Positions 56,412 through 62,872 of a stretch of 62,872 nt of DNA are shown here, in pieces. Origin of the DNA: Mesorhizobium sp. Its GTDB lineage: Bacteria > Pseudomonadota > Alphaproteobacteria > Rhizobiales > Rhizobiaceae. Location of the stretch: the NCBI GenBank assembly GCA_022833215.1, contig JAIPUZ010000076.1:1-62872 (forward strand), read 5' to 3'. The translations under genes and the position numbers were made by a program. Within the stretch, counting starts at the first letter, position 1. Every line of letters begins with the position of its first letter. The notes under the pieces are model-generated. The model worked only from the letters and a program-made list of their open reading frames with translations, was not told where the DNA came from and did not search any database.

Positions 56412-57221
56412 TTGCCAGCGAAGCTCAAAATCGTCGCCTTCGGCATGGTGCTTGCAGCGCTTGGCGTTTCCGGCTGCACGACCACCTCGCAGACCACGCA
56501 AAACTTTGCCGAGACGAGCGAAGCCGATGCCGACGCCGGCTTCGTGATGCCGTTGCCGGAGACTGTGGCGGTTCTGCCCGAGAGCGCATTCGCCGACGGT
56601 TCGCGCAGCGCCGATCTGGCCGCCCTGCCGGCACCCGCGCAGCCCGGCGAGGCCGCCCCGGTGATGGCGCTTGCGCCGCAGTCCGCCGCATCCCCGATCC
56701 AGCTTGCTTCCGCTGCCGCGATGCCGCGCGCGGAGCCGGCGGTGCTGACCACGGCCACCGATGCGACGCCCGCCCCGCGCGGCCATGTCGACGGGCTGAT
56801 CGCCAAATACGCCAATTTCTACGGCCTGCCGGAGCACTTCGTGCGCCGCGTGGTGAAGCGCGAAAGCACCTTCAACCCGAAAGCCTACAATAACGGCCAT
56901 TGGGGCCTGATGCAGATCAAGCACGCGACGGCGCGCGGCATGGGCTATGACGGCCCGGCCAATGGCCTGCTCGACGCCGAGACCAACCTGAAATATGCGG
57001 TGAAATATCTGCGCGGGGCATGGCTGGTGGCCGATGGCGATGAAAACCGCGCCGACCGGCTCTATCAGACCGGCTATTATTACCACGCCAAGAAGCGCGG
57101 AATGCTGGAAATCACCGGCCTCGGCAAGGACCGCAAGCGCCGCCGCGACCCGGCTGCCGCCACTCCGGCGCTTGTCGTGGAAACACCGCAACAGGTCGAT
57201 CTGCCGGTCGCGCTGAACTGA
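56412..57221 (+). CDS. Lytic transglycosylase lipoprotein (SLT domain)
   Basis: 269 residues from TTG 56412, or 258 from ATG 56445. A lipobox 'AALGVSGC' follows a short basic n-region. An Ala/Pro-rich linker of ~100 residues leads to a family-1 SLT domain with the catalytic Glu in 'VVKRESTFNPKAYNN', then 'HWGLMQIKHATARGMGY' and 'LKYAVKYLRGAW'. It cleaves peptidoglycan glycan strands to 1,6-anhydro ends, probably anchored in the outer membrane. The C-terminal tail is basic. Confidence 0.92.
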   Translation: MPAKLKIVAFGMVLAALGVSGCTTTSQTTQNFAETSEADADAGFVMPLPETVAVLPESAFADGSRSADLAALPAPAQPGEAAPVMALAPQSAASPIQLASAAAMPRAEPAVLTTATDATPAPRGHVDGLIAKYANFYGLPEHFVRRVVKRESTFNPKAYNNGHWGLMQIKHATARGMGYDGPANGLLDAETNLKYAVKYLRGAWLVADGDENRADRLYQTGYYYHAKKRGMLEITGLGKDRKRRRDPAAATPALVVETPQQVDLPVALN

Positions 57222-57802
57222 TCCTCCCGTCATTTCTGTCCGTTTCTTCCGTGCGTGTGCTGGCATGGGCTGTGCGTGTCCGTTGCCACGCCCGGAAAAC
57301 CGTCTGGCCATTGATCAAAAAGGGATGACGGGCGGCCGCTCGGTCGCTCATCTGAAGTTTTGTGGTGCGGCCTTGCAGCCGCCCGTCCGACGTCCTACCG
57401 GGCCCGGCGGGCACGCAGCGCTCGAAGCCCGCGCGACGCCGTTGCCGGCATCCACGCGGAATGGACCGACCCGTTCCCGTCTCCGGTACGGATTGAGCCG
57501 GACTGCCGCATTACCGGACAGTCCAGCCTGCGGCGAACCATCGGTCCCTTCGCCAGGCGCTCCCGGTCGGCCCTTGCCCTCACGTTCAGGGTTCGGAGCC
57601 GCGTCGTCCCATCCCCCGTCAGCCACCGTCATGACCGGCGGTCCCCCGGGAAGGGCACGGACATGATAAGCGCGGCGGAGAGGGTGGGGATAAAAACGGG
57701 CGCGGAATGCCTGCCACCCATGCACAGTGGCATTTCCTGTCCCCTTGCCGGCATCCTCTTTTCATGGCATCAGGGCAGCATGAAATCCGCAGACTGTACC
57801 AC

Positions 57803-57873
57803 CTGAACCCGCTTCCGCGTTTTCGACGCGAGAAGCTTCGTGCCGGCTTCCAGCGGAATGCCGGCGGGTTCAG
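57803..57873. repeat. 71-base three-way-junction element
   Basis: The outer arms CTGAACCCG (57803-57811) and CGGGTTCAG (57865-57873) pair perfectly. Inside are two hairpins: CTTC-CGCG / CGCG-A-GAAG with a 7-base loop (57812-57835), and GCCGGC-TTCC / GGAA-T-GCCGGC with an AGC loop (57842-57865). All stems are complete, so the fold is very unlikely by chance. It could be a dispersed palindromic repeat or part of a structured RNA. Confidence 0.6.
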
Positions 57874-57964
57874 TCGTGCCATGACATGAGCGCCAGAGCG
57901 GCGGGCGTTCTGACGAACGCTGCTTCCGCTGCTCCAGTCTCTTTCCTGACTGCATTTATTCGAC

Positions 57965-57984
57965 GTCAGACGATTGCGTCTGAC
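57965..57984. repeat. Perfect palindrome before catB
   Basis: GTCAGACG-ATTG-CGTCTGAC, followed by TGAAAAATGCTCT. The AAAATGCTCT end also closes the palindromic element at 2222-2326, so both may belong to one dispersed repeat family. It lies about 50 bases before the catB start. Confidence 0.5.
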
Positions 57985-58033
57985 TGAAAAATGCTCTGGC
58001 GGCCGGTCTGGCACCTTCAATGGTACTTTTCTC

Positions 58034-58687
58034 ATGACAAATTTCTTCGAAAGCCCGTTCCGGGGCATCACGCTCGACAGGCAGGTGACCAATCCGAACA
58101 TCGTCGTCGGCCGCTACAGCTATTATTCGGGCTATTACCACGGCCACAGTTTTGACGACTGCGCCCGCTTTCTGCTTCCCGACGCGGGCGCGGACAGGCT
58201 GATCGTCGGCAGCTTCTGCTCGATCGGGTCCGGTGCGGCCTTCATCATGGCGGGCAACCAGGGCCATCGCCACGACTGGATCAGCACCTTTCCGTTCCAT
58301 TTCATGAACGAGGTGCCGGCCTTTGCCGGTGCCGGGAACGGATATGCCCCCGCCGGGGACACGGTGATCGGCAACGATGTGTGGATCGGTTCCGAAGCCA
58401 TCGTCATGCCGGGCGTCACCATCGGCCATGGGGCGGTGATCGGCACGCGCGCGCTGGTGACGCGCGATGTCGAGCCCTACGCCATCGTCGGCGGCAATCC
58501 GGGCAAGGTGATCCGCAAGCGCTTCGGCGACGCCGATATAGAGCGGCTGCTGGAAATGGCATGGTGGGAGTGGAGCGACGACCGGCTGCATGACGCGATG
58601 CCGGTGCTGACCAGCGGCGATGTGGAGGCCCTGTACCGGCATTGGCAGGCGGCCCGGTCGGACGTTCCGGCTCATCCGGAGCGATAA
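58034..58687 (+). CDS. catB: CatB-type xenobiotic acetyltransferase
   Basis: 217 residues, the left-handed beta-helix (hexapeptide repeat) acetyltransferase of the CatB/Vat group. '[20 protein letters not shown]', '[20 protein letters not shown]', the catalytic His segment '[19 protein letters not shown]' and '[20 protein letters not shown]' are all there. Family members acetylate chloramphenicol with acetyl-CoA; chromosomal catB copies occur in Agrobacterium and relatives. ATG 58034 fits the family start. Whether it gives resistance in this host is unknown. Confidence 0.94.
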   Translation: MTNFFESPFRGITLDRQVTNPNIVVGRYSYYSGYYHGHSFDDCARFLLPDAGADRLIVGSFCSIGSGAAFIMAGNQGHRHDWISTFPFHFMNEVPAFAGAGNGYAPAGDTVIGNDVWIGSEAIVMPGVTIGHGAVIGTRALVTRDVEPYAIVGGNPGKVIRKRFGDADIERLLEMAWWEWSDDRLHDAMPVLTSGDVEALYRHWQAARSDVPAHPER

Positions 58688-58701
58688 GGCCGGGCGGGAC
58701 T

Positions 58702-59358
58702 CTATTCCTCCGCCGATGAAGCGAGAAACACGGCCCGCTGCGCCGCGAATGCGCGCCGGAAAGCTGGCCGTGCCTCGCCGCGGGCGACATAGGCTGCAAG
58801 GTTCGGATAGTCTTCCAGTATCCCCGATCCGTTCAGCCGGCGCAGCACCGTGACCATCATGAGATCGCCGGCGCTGAAGGCGCCGTCCAGCCAGTCGCCG
58901 TCGCCAAGGCGGCTGGAAAGCTCCGCCAGCCGCACGCGGATGCGGTCGCGCAGGAAGGACAGGCGCTCCTCGCAAAACCATGGCTGGCCATGCTCCGCAT
59001 AAGGCGCCTGTTCATGCTCGACGATGGGCGGCTCCACCGTGTTGAGCGCGGCGAAGATCCACATGATCGCGCGGGCCCTGCCGTGCCTGTCGCCCGGCAG
59101 CAGGCCGGCATGACGCTCCGCGATATGGAGGACGATCGCGCCCGATTCGAAGAGGACGAGGCCGTCTTCCTCGTAGGTCGGGATCTGCCCGAAAGGCTGG
59201 AGCCGGCGGTGCGCGGGCCGCTTCATGTCGCCAAACGAAACGGGACGGACGCGACAGGGCTGCCCCGCTTCCTCCAGGGCCCAGCGAACGCGCATGTCGC
59301 GTGCGTGCCCGCTGCCGCGATCGGGTGAGCGTTCAAAAACGGTGATGGTGGGGATCAT
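58702..59358 (-). CDS. Glutathione S-transferase family protein
   Basis: 218 residues: an N-terminal thioredoxin-like domain with 'RVRWALEEAGQPCRVRPVSF', 'FGQIPTYEEDGLVLFESGAI' (the ESxAI glutathione-binding element) and a helical C-terminal domain ('DWLDGAFSAGDLMMVTVLRR'). The catalytic residue is probably the Ser/Arg in 'FERSPDRGSGHARDMRVRW'. ATG 59358 has AAAGGGAG upstream. It is the last gene of the TetR-SRPBCC-GST operon. Confidence 0.92.
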   Translation of the reverse strand: MIPTITVFERSPDRGSGHARDMRVRWALEEAGQPCRVRPVSFGDMKRPAHRRLQPFGQIPTYEEDGLVLFESGAIVLHIAERHAGLLPGDRHGRARAIMWIFAALNTVEPPIVEHEQAPYAEHGQPWFCEERLSFLRDRIRVRLAELSSRLGDGDWLDGAFSAGDLMMVTVLRRLNGSGILEDYPNLAAYVARGEARPAFRRAFAAQRAVFLASSAEE

Positions 59359-59407
59359 CGCAATGCTCCCTTTGCGGGTGGCGCCGGCCGCGAACAGCCA
59401 TGGGTGG

Positions 59408-59851
59408 CTATTCGTTGATCTCCGGCTCCACGAGCTTCGCCAGCTTGTGCAGGGAATCCTGCCAGCCGAGATAGCACGCATCCGGCGGGATGATGTCGGG
59501 CACGCCTTCCTGCTCGATGTTGATCTCGGTGCCCATGGAGACGGCCTTCAGGGTGATGGTGACGCGCATTTCGCCCGGCAGGTTCGGATCGTAGAACGAG
59601 TCGGTGTAGACAAGGCGCTCGCCCGGCACGAGATCGACATAGGTGCCGCCGAAGGAATGGCTCTGGCCGGTCGTGAAATTGCGGAACGACATCCTGTGGC
59701 GCCCGCCCACCTTCGCATCCATCTCATGGACGGTGCACAGGAAGCCATAGGGTGGAAGCCAGCTTGCGATGGCATCGGCCTCGGTGAAGGCGCGATAGAC
59801 CTTCTCGGGCTTTGTGGCGATTACGCGATGAAGGCGGATTGTGCTGGGCAT
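59408..59851 (-). CDS. SRPBCC (AHSA1-like) domain protein
   Basis: 147 residues with the START/AHSA1 pattern: 'KPEKVYRAFTEADAIASWLP', 'KVGGRHRMSFRNFTTGQSHS', 'ERLVYTDSFYDPNLPGEMRV' and 'GWQDSLHKLAKLVE'. The fold has a deep hydrophobic ligand pocket; its ligand is unknown. It is the middle gene of the operon, 23 bases after TetR and 49 before GST, suggesting a detoxification or stress unit. Confidence 0.92.
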   Translation of the reverse strand: MPSTIRLHRVIATKPEKVYRAFTEADAIASWLPPYGFLCTVHEMDAKVGGRHRMSFRNFTTGQSHSFGGTYVDLVPGERLVYTDSFYDPNLPGEMRVTITLKAVSMGTEINIEQEGVPDIIPPDACYLGWQDSLHKLAKLVEPEINE

Positions 59852-59874
59852 GTGACTTTCCTCCTGATGTGACT

Positions 59875-60501
59875 TTACGACTGACGTTCGACAGCCCCCG
59901 GCCCGAAGAGCAGTTTCAGATAGCGGATGAGGTGATCGACGCTGTCGGCGGCGATGCCGGCGCCGCCTTTCGCCTTGGCGAGAATGAAGGCGCCCTGAAG
60001 AACGGCCTGCGTGTGCAGCGCCAGCGAAGCGGCGCTCCAGTCCGCCGCAAGATCGCGATCGCGCATCGCGGCCCCGATGTCGGGCTCAAGGGCCGCCGCG
60101 TGGTCGCTGATGCTTGCGTTGCATGCCTCGCGGATGGCCGGGGCGGTCTCGTAGCTTTCCTGCACCATGGTGCCGACAAGGCAGGTGAACTCCGGAACGC
60201 CGCCCTGCAGCAGCGCCTTGCGGAATTCCAGATAGCCGATGATGCGCGCCAGCGGATCGGCATGCGCGTGATAGGGGGCGGAGGCGAACAACGCGCCGGT
60301 GACCTGCGACCAGTGGTTCGCCGCCGCGACGCCAAGCTCTTCCTTGCTTTTGAAATGGTGGAAGAACGCGCCCTTGGTGACGCCCGCCGCCGCGCACAGC
60401 TCGTCAACCGAGGTGGCCGAATAGCCCTTCGTGCGGATCACGGACAGGGCCGCATCCAGCAGCTTCTGCCTGGCGTCCTGTCTGGCGGCGGCTTTCGGCA
60501 T
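59875..60501 (-). CDS. TetR/AcrR-family regulator
   Basis: 208 residues. The HTH is 'TKGYSATSVDELCAAAGVTK' followed by 'GAFFHHFKSKEELGVAAANH', and the C-terminal ligand domain has 'FTCLVGTMVQESYETAPAIR'. It resembles the NemR/AcuR group that senses electrophilic or toxic small molecules. A palindromic site straddling its promoter points to autoregulation of the operon. Confidence 0.94.
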   Translation of the reverse strand: MPKAAARQDARQKLLDAALSVIRTKGYSATSVDELCAAAGVTKGAFFHHFKSKEELGVAAANHWSQVTGALFASAPYHAHADPLARIIGYLEFRKALLQGGVPEFTCLVGTMVQESYETAPAIREACNASISDHAAALEPDIGAAMRDRDLAADWSAASLALHTQAVLQGAFILAKAKGGAGIAADSVDHLIRYLKLLFGPGAVERQS

Positions 60502-60522
60502 GGTGTTCTCCCTTAGCGATAT

Positions 60523-60544
60523 GCGTACCGACTAGTTGGTATGC
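60523..60544. promoter_or_regulatory. TetR operator palindrome
   Basis: GC(G)TACC(G)ACTAGT(T)GGTA(T)GC, a 22-bp palindrome with two mismatched pairs, begins 22 bases upstream of the TetR gene start. Size, symmetry and place fit an autorepression operator. Confidence 0.75.
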
Positions 60545-60588
60545 TGTCAAGCGGGAAGATGGCGGGGTGACGGGCGACGGGAAGGAGG

Positions 60589-60806
60589 CGGAGTTGTCGA
60601 AGGTGGTGGCGCTGGGGATGGGCGGGGGGAATGGTGGAGAAAGCAGGACAGCACAGGGCCGGGGACCGGCAGGAGCGGCATCCGGGGGGAGGCGGCTGGG
60701 CGCATGGCGGGCAGCGCGGAGGAGGCAGATGGGGGGGCGAGGGGCCGACCGGCAGGAAGACGGAGTTGCCGAAGGTGGTGGCGATGGGGATGGGCGGCGG
60801 GATCGG
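60589..60806. repeat. G-rich segment with a 46-bp direct repeat
   Basis: 60589-60634 and 60761-60806 are near copies (about five differences) 172 bases apart, both starting CGGAGTTG. The whole 60550-60810 stretch is strongly G-rich on the plus strand with many runs of 3-7 Gs, so it could form G-quadruplexes. It runs directly into the decayed hydrolase. Confidence 0.6.
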
Positions 60807-61254
60807 CTATGTGAACGAGGCGCAGGTGAAGGTTGGCAAGGTCGATTTGCGCGCCATCGACAAGGGGCTGTTCGAGCAGTCGAATCTGGACCCCCGCATC
60901 AAATCCGCCGTCCTTGTCGATCCCGGTCTGGCGCAGGCTTATGACGCGCAGAGCCTGAGGGACATTTCCGTTCCGATGAGCTTCATCAACCTCGGAAGCC
61001 TGGGCACCATTCCGCCCGGCGTGATTGCCGACGATCTGGCGTCCCTGACGCCGCATGGGGCCTACAGGACTGTTGCGGATTCCGTTCACTACAGCTTTCT
61101 GCCGGAATGCAGGGAGGGAGCCGCCGAAATCCTGCGGTCGTCCGGTGAGGACGAACCGATCTGCGAGGATGGCGGCGCGCGCGCCCGCGCCGATATTCAC
61201 GCCGAACTGGTGCGGCTGATACCCGGCGATCTTCAGCGCACGCTTGCACCCTGA
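60781..61254 (+). pseudogene. Alpha/beta hydrolase (dienelactone-hydrolase type), C-terminal remnant
   Basis: From about 60829 the translation is that of the C-terminal half of a predicted dienelactone hydrolase: 'VDLRAIDKGLFEQSNLDPRI', 'KSAVLVDPGLAQAYDAQSLR', 'VPMSFINLGSLGTIPPGVIA' and 'DSVHYSFLPECREGAAEI'. The catalytic His region is present, but the whole N-terminal half with the nucleophile (GxSxG) is missing and is replaced by the G-rich repeat segment. No ribosome site is visible. Best read as a 5'-truncated, decayed gene. Confidence 0.65.
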
Positions 61255-61504
61255 CAGGGACGATCTCCTTGTGAATCTCCTGCCTGTGGAGCGCCGGCGC
61301 GGCGGCGCTCCACTCCATGGCGGGGCCGCGGATGTCGCATGAGGATGCCTGAAAAAGTTGCAGGCAGGGTTTGGGCCGGCAGATCCGCTTCTCCTGCCCT
61401 GACGGGTTTATTTCTGCTGCCTTAGTGAGAGGGCGATCAACGGACACCGCTCCTGACCGGATATGCGCACTGCCGCCTCTGCTCTTCATTTTCAGGAGCA
61501 TGCG

Positions 61505-61837
61505 ATGAGTTCCTCCCGTATTCACGCAATCACTTTCGGCCGCGCGGCCCCTCCGGGATTCCGGAAAGTGTTCGGGAACGGCAATCCTGTTGGGTTCATG
61601 GTGCTGAAGAAGGACCGCGCCGAGATACATCTCAGCCAAAGCCGCGATCATGCCGCGATGACCGTCAATGTCTTTCACATGTTCGTCAGCGACATCGACG
61701 CATTTCATGCGATCTGCGAGACGGCCGGTGTTCGCATCATCAAGGCGTTGAAAGACAAGGACTACGGACAAAGAGCCTTCGTTCTTGCCGATCCCGACGC
61801 CAACCGCATCGATGTTGGGGAACGACGCCCGGCCTGA
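61505..61837 (+). CDS. VOC/glyoxalase-family protein, short
   Basis: 110 residues of the bleomycin-resistance/glyoxalase type: 'FGNGNPVGFMVLKKDRAEIH', 'TVNVFHMFVSDIDAFHAICE', 'IIKALKDKDYGQRAFVLADP' and 'DANRIDVGE'. It is ~10 residues shorter at the N-terminus than typical members because the segment before 'KVFGNGNP' is condensed ('AITFGRAAPPGFR'). ATG 61505 has GGAGCATGCG-type upstream sequence. The substrate is unknown; it may be partly degenerate. Confidence 0.75.
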   Translation: MSSSRIHAITFGRAAPPGFRKVFGNGNPVGFMVLKKDRAEIHLSQSRDHAAMTVNVFHMFVSDIDAFHAICETAGVRIIKALKDKDYGQRAFVLADPDANRIDVGERRPA

Positions 61838-61861
61838 GCGTCGTCACGCGGCAGCACCAAC

Positions 61862-61891
61862 AAAAAAGCCGGGTCGAAACCCGGCTTTTTT
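61862..61891. terminator. Bidirectional terminator
   Basis: A perfect 13-bp stem AAAAAAGCCGGGT / ACCCGGCTTTTTT with a CGAA loop, between the VOC gene and carB, which converge here. Confidence 0.92.
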
Positions 61892-61907
61892 AGGGAGTTC
61901 GCGCCGC

Positions 61908-62872
61908 TCAGAAATAGTCCTGCAACGGGCGCACTTCGAGGGAGCCGGCCTTGAGGGCGGCGATGGCTTCGGCTACCGCGGCCATGCCGGCCAGCGTGGT
62001 GTAATAGGGCACCTTCTGCATCAGGGTGGCGCGGCGCAGCGACTTGGAGTCCGACACCGCCTTCTGGCCGTCCGTGGTGTTGAAGACGATCTGCACCTGA
62101 CGGTTGCGAATGGCGTCCTCGATGTGCGGGCGGCCTTCGAGCACCTTGTTGATCTTTTCCGCCGCGACGCCGTTCTCGGCGAGGAAGCGCTGGGTGCCGC
62201 CGGTGGCGAGCACGCGGAACCCCTGTCCGGCGAGACGGCGCACCGGCTCAAGCACACCCTGCTTGTCGTCGTCGCGCACCGAGACGAACAGCGTGCCGGA
62301 GCGCGGCAGGTCCACGCCCGCCCCGAGCTGCGCCTTGGCGAAGGCCAGCGCATAGTCGCGGTCGAGGCCCATGACCTCGCCGGTCGACTTCATCTCCGGT
62401 CCGAGCAGGATATCGACGCCGGGGAAGCGGGAGAAGGGGAACACGGCTTCCTTGACCGCGATGTGGCCCGGATTGCGGGCGTTCGGCTTCTCGCCATAGT
62501 GGGTGAAGGCGGCGTCCAGCGTCTCGCCGGCCATGATGCGGGCGGCGACCTTGGCGATGGGCTTGCCGACCGTCTTGGCGACGAACGGCACGGTGCGGCT
62601 GGCGCGCGGGTTCACCTCCAGCACATAGATGGTGCCGTCCTTGATGGCGTATTGCACGTTCATCAGGCCGCCGACATTGAGCGCCTTGGCAAGTGCCGCC
62701 GTCTGGCGCTCCAGCTCGTCGACGATCTCGTCGGACAGCGAGTGGACGGGCAGCGAACAGGCCGAGTCGCCCGAATGGATGCCGGCTTCCTCGATGTGCT
62801 CCATGATGCCCGAGACATAGACGTTATCTCCGTCGCACAGGCAGTCGACATCGACCTCGATGGCGCCCGACA
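61908..62872 (-). CDS. carB: Carbamoyl phosphate synthase large subunit, C-terminal part
   Basis: The last ~320 residues; the gene continues past the right edge. CarB makes carbamoyl phosphate for arginine and pyrimidine synthesis from bicarbonate, ATP and the ammonia delivered by CarA. The second ATP-grasp ends here ('[20 protein letters not shown]', '[20 protein letters not shown]') followed by the MGS-like allosteric domain ('[20 protein letters not shown]', '[20 protein letters not shown]'). '[15 protein letters not shown]' at the edge shows the frame is open to base 62870. Confidence 0.97.
   Translation of the reverse strand, partial: SGAIEVDVDCLCDGDNVYVSGIMEHIEEAGIHSGDSACSLPVHSLSDEIVDELERQTAALAKALNVGGLMNVQYAIKDGTIYVLEVNPRASRTVPFVAKTVGKPIAKVAARIMAGETLDAAFTHYGEKPNARNPGHIAVKEAVFPFSRFPGVDILLGPEMKSTGEVMGLDRDYALAFAKAQLGAGVDLPRSGTLFVSVRDDDKQGVLEPVRRLAGQGFRVLATGGTQRFLAENGVAAEKINKVLEGRPHIEDAIRNRQVQIVFNTTDGQKAVSDSKSLRRATLMQKVPYYTTLAGMAAVAEAIAALKAGSLEVRPLQDYF

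Larger units (their letters stand above)
57222..58033. other. Long gene-free spacer
   Basis: 812 bases between the transglycosylase and catB genes. Frames open on both strands are compositional: their translations are rich in Arg, Pro and Gly with no family resemblance or ribosome site. It contains the three-way-junction repeat (57803-57873) and a perfect palindrome (57965-57984). The catB promoter should lie near the right end. Confidence 0.5.

Noticed and set aside
57348-57725. Minus-strand hypothetical frame in the 57-58 kb spacer
   Set aside because: Arg/Pro/Gly-rich, no start signal, no similarity that I recognise.

Overview
The window looks like chromosomal DNA of an alphaproteobacterium of the order Hyphomicrobiales (Rhizobiales), probably near the Mesorhizobium/Nitratireductor/Phyllobacteriaceae group. 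The reasons are the high GC content, dense gene packing with many ATGA overlaps, and marker neighbourhoods typical of that order: rplY-pth-ychF, pgeF next to a midA-type methyltransferase and lgt, greA-lpsB, lrp/trxB/lsrB(vtlR), BA14K and DUF1344 proteins, and a very long UvrB. The assignment is by family recognition, not by a search.

Layout. 1-1.5 kb: end of the cytochrome bc1 operon (petB, petC). 1.6-7.1 kb: apt, a tandem MaoC-fold pair, an EamA transporter and the rplY-pth-ychF operon. 7.3-15.4 kb: a fosmidomycin-resistance-type MFS pump divergent from an AraC regulator, prs, and a minus-strand operon lgt-midA-pgeF-M24-lipoprotein. 15.5-20 kb: ubiK, a GANTC-rich spacer, ybjN-csaA and the methionine importer metQNI. 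20-24 kb: a MarR/OmpR-type regulator/EnvZ-type kinase operon divergent from ilvE. 24-32 kb: small envelope and stress genes (BA14K, two cold-shock genes, a Kazal lipoprotein) and uvrB. 32-40 kb: a lipid kinase, a thioesterase, HxlR/flavin reductase, a CorC/CNNM protein, two extensin-like LAS-type peptidase homologues and small conserved genes.

40-45.4 kb is a lipopolysaccharide locus: greA with a terminator-bearing leader, lpsB, two GT25 glycosyltransferases, then an AT-rich insert carrying two methyltransferases and a GT29 sialyltransferase-like gene. 45.5-49.1 kb holds lrp, trxB and lsrB/vtlR, followed by a 936-base gene-free stretch. I read in it an AbcR-type (alpha-r15) small RNA behind a palindromic upstream site, and a second possible structured transcript behind phased GTAAC repeats. 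49-54.5 kb: a divergent EF-G-like GTPase, an aspartate aminotransferase and two ATGA-coupled EAL proteins, one degenerate. 54.6-61.8 kb is looser, accessory-looking DNA: a third cold-shock gene, ogt, a lytic transglycosylase, an 812-base spacer with a three-way-junction repeat, catB, a TetR-SRPBCC-GST operon with a clear palindromic operator, a G-rich duplicated segment leading into a decayed hydrolase, and a VOC gene. The right edge is the end of carB.

No prophage, CRISPR array, transposase, rRNA or tRNA gene was seen. The most noteworthy signals are the small-RNA region after lsrB, the greA leader terminator, the GANTC cluster at 15.9 kb, the GT29 gene with no in-frame normal start codon, and the repeat-bearing C-terminal tail of UvrB.
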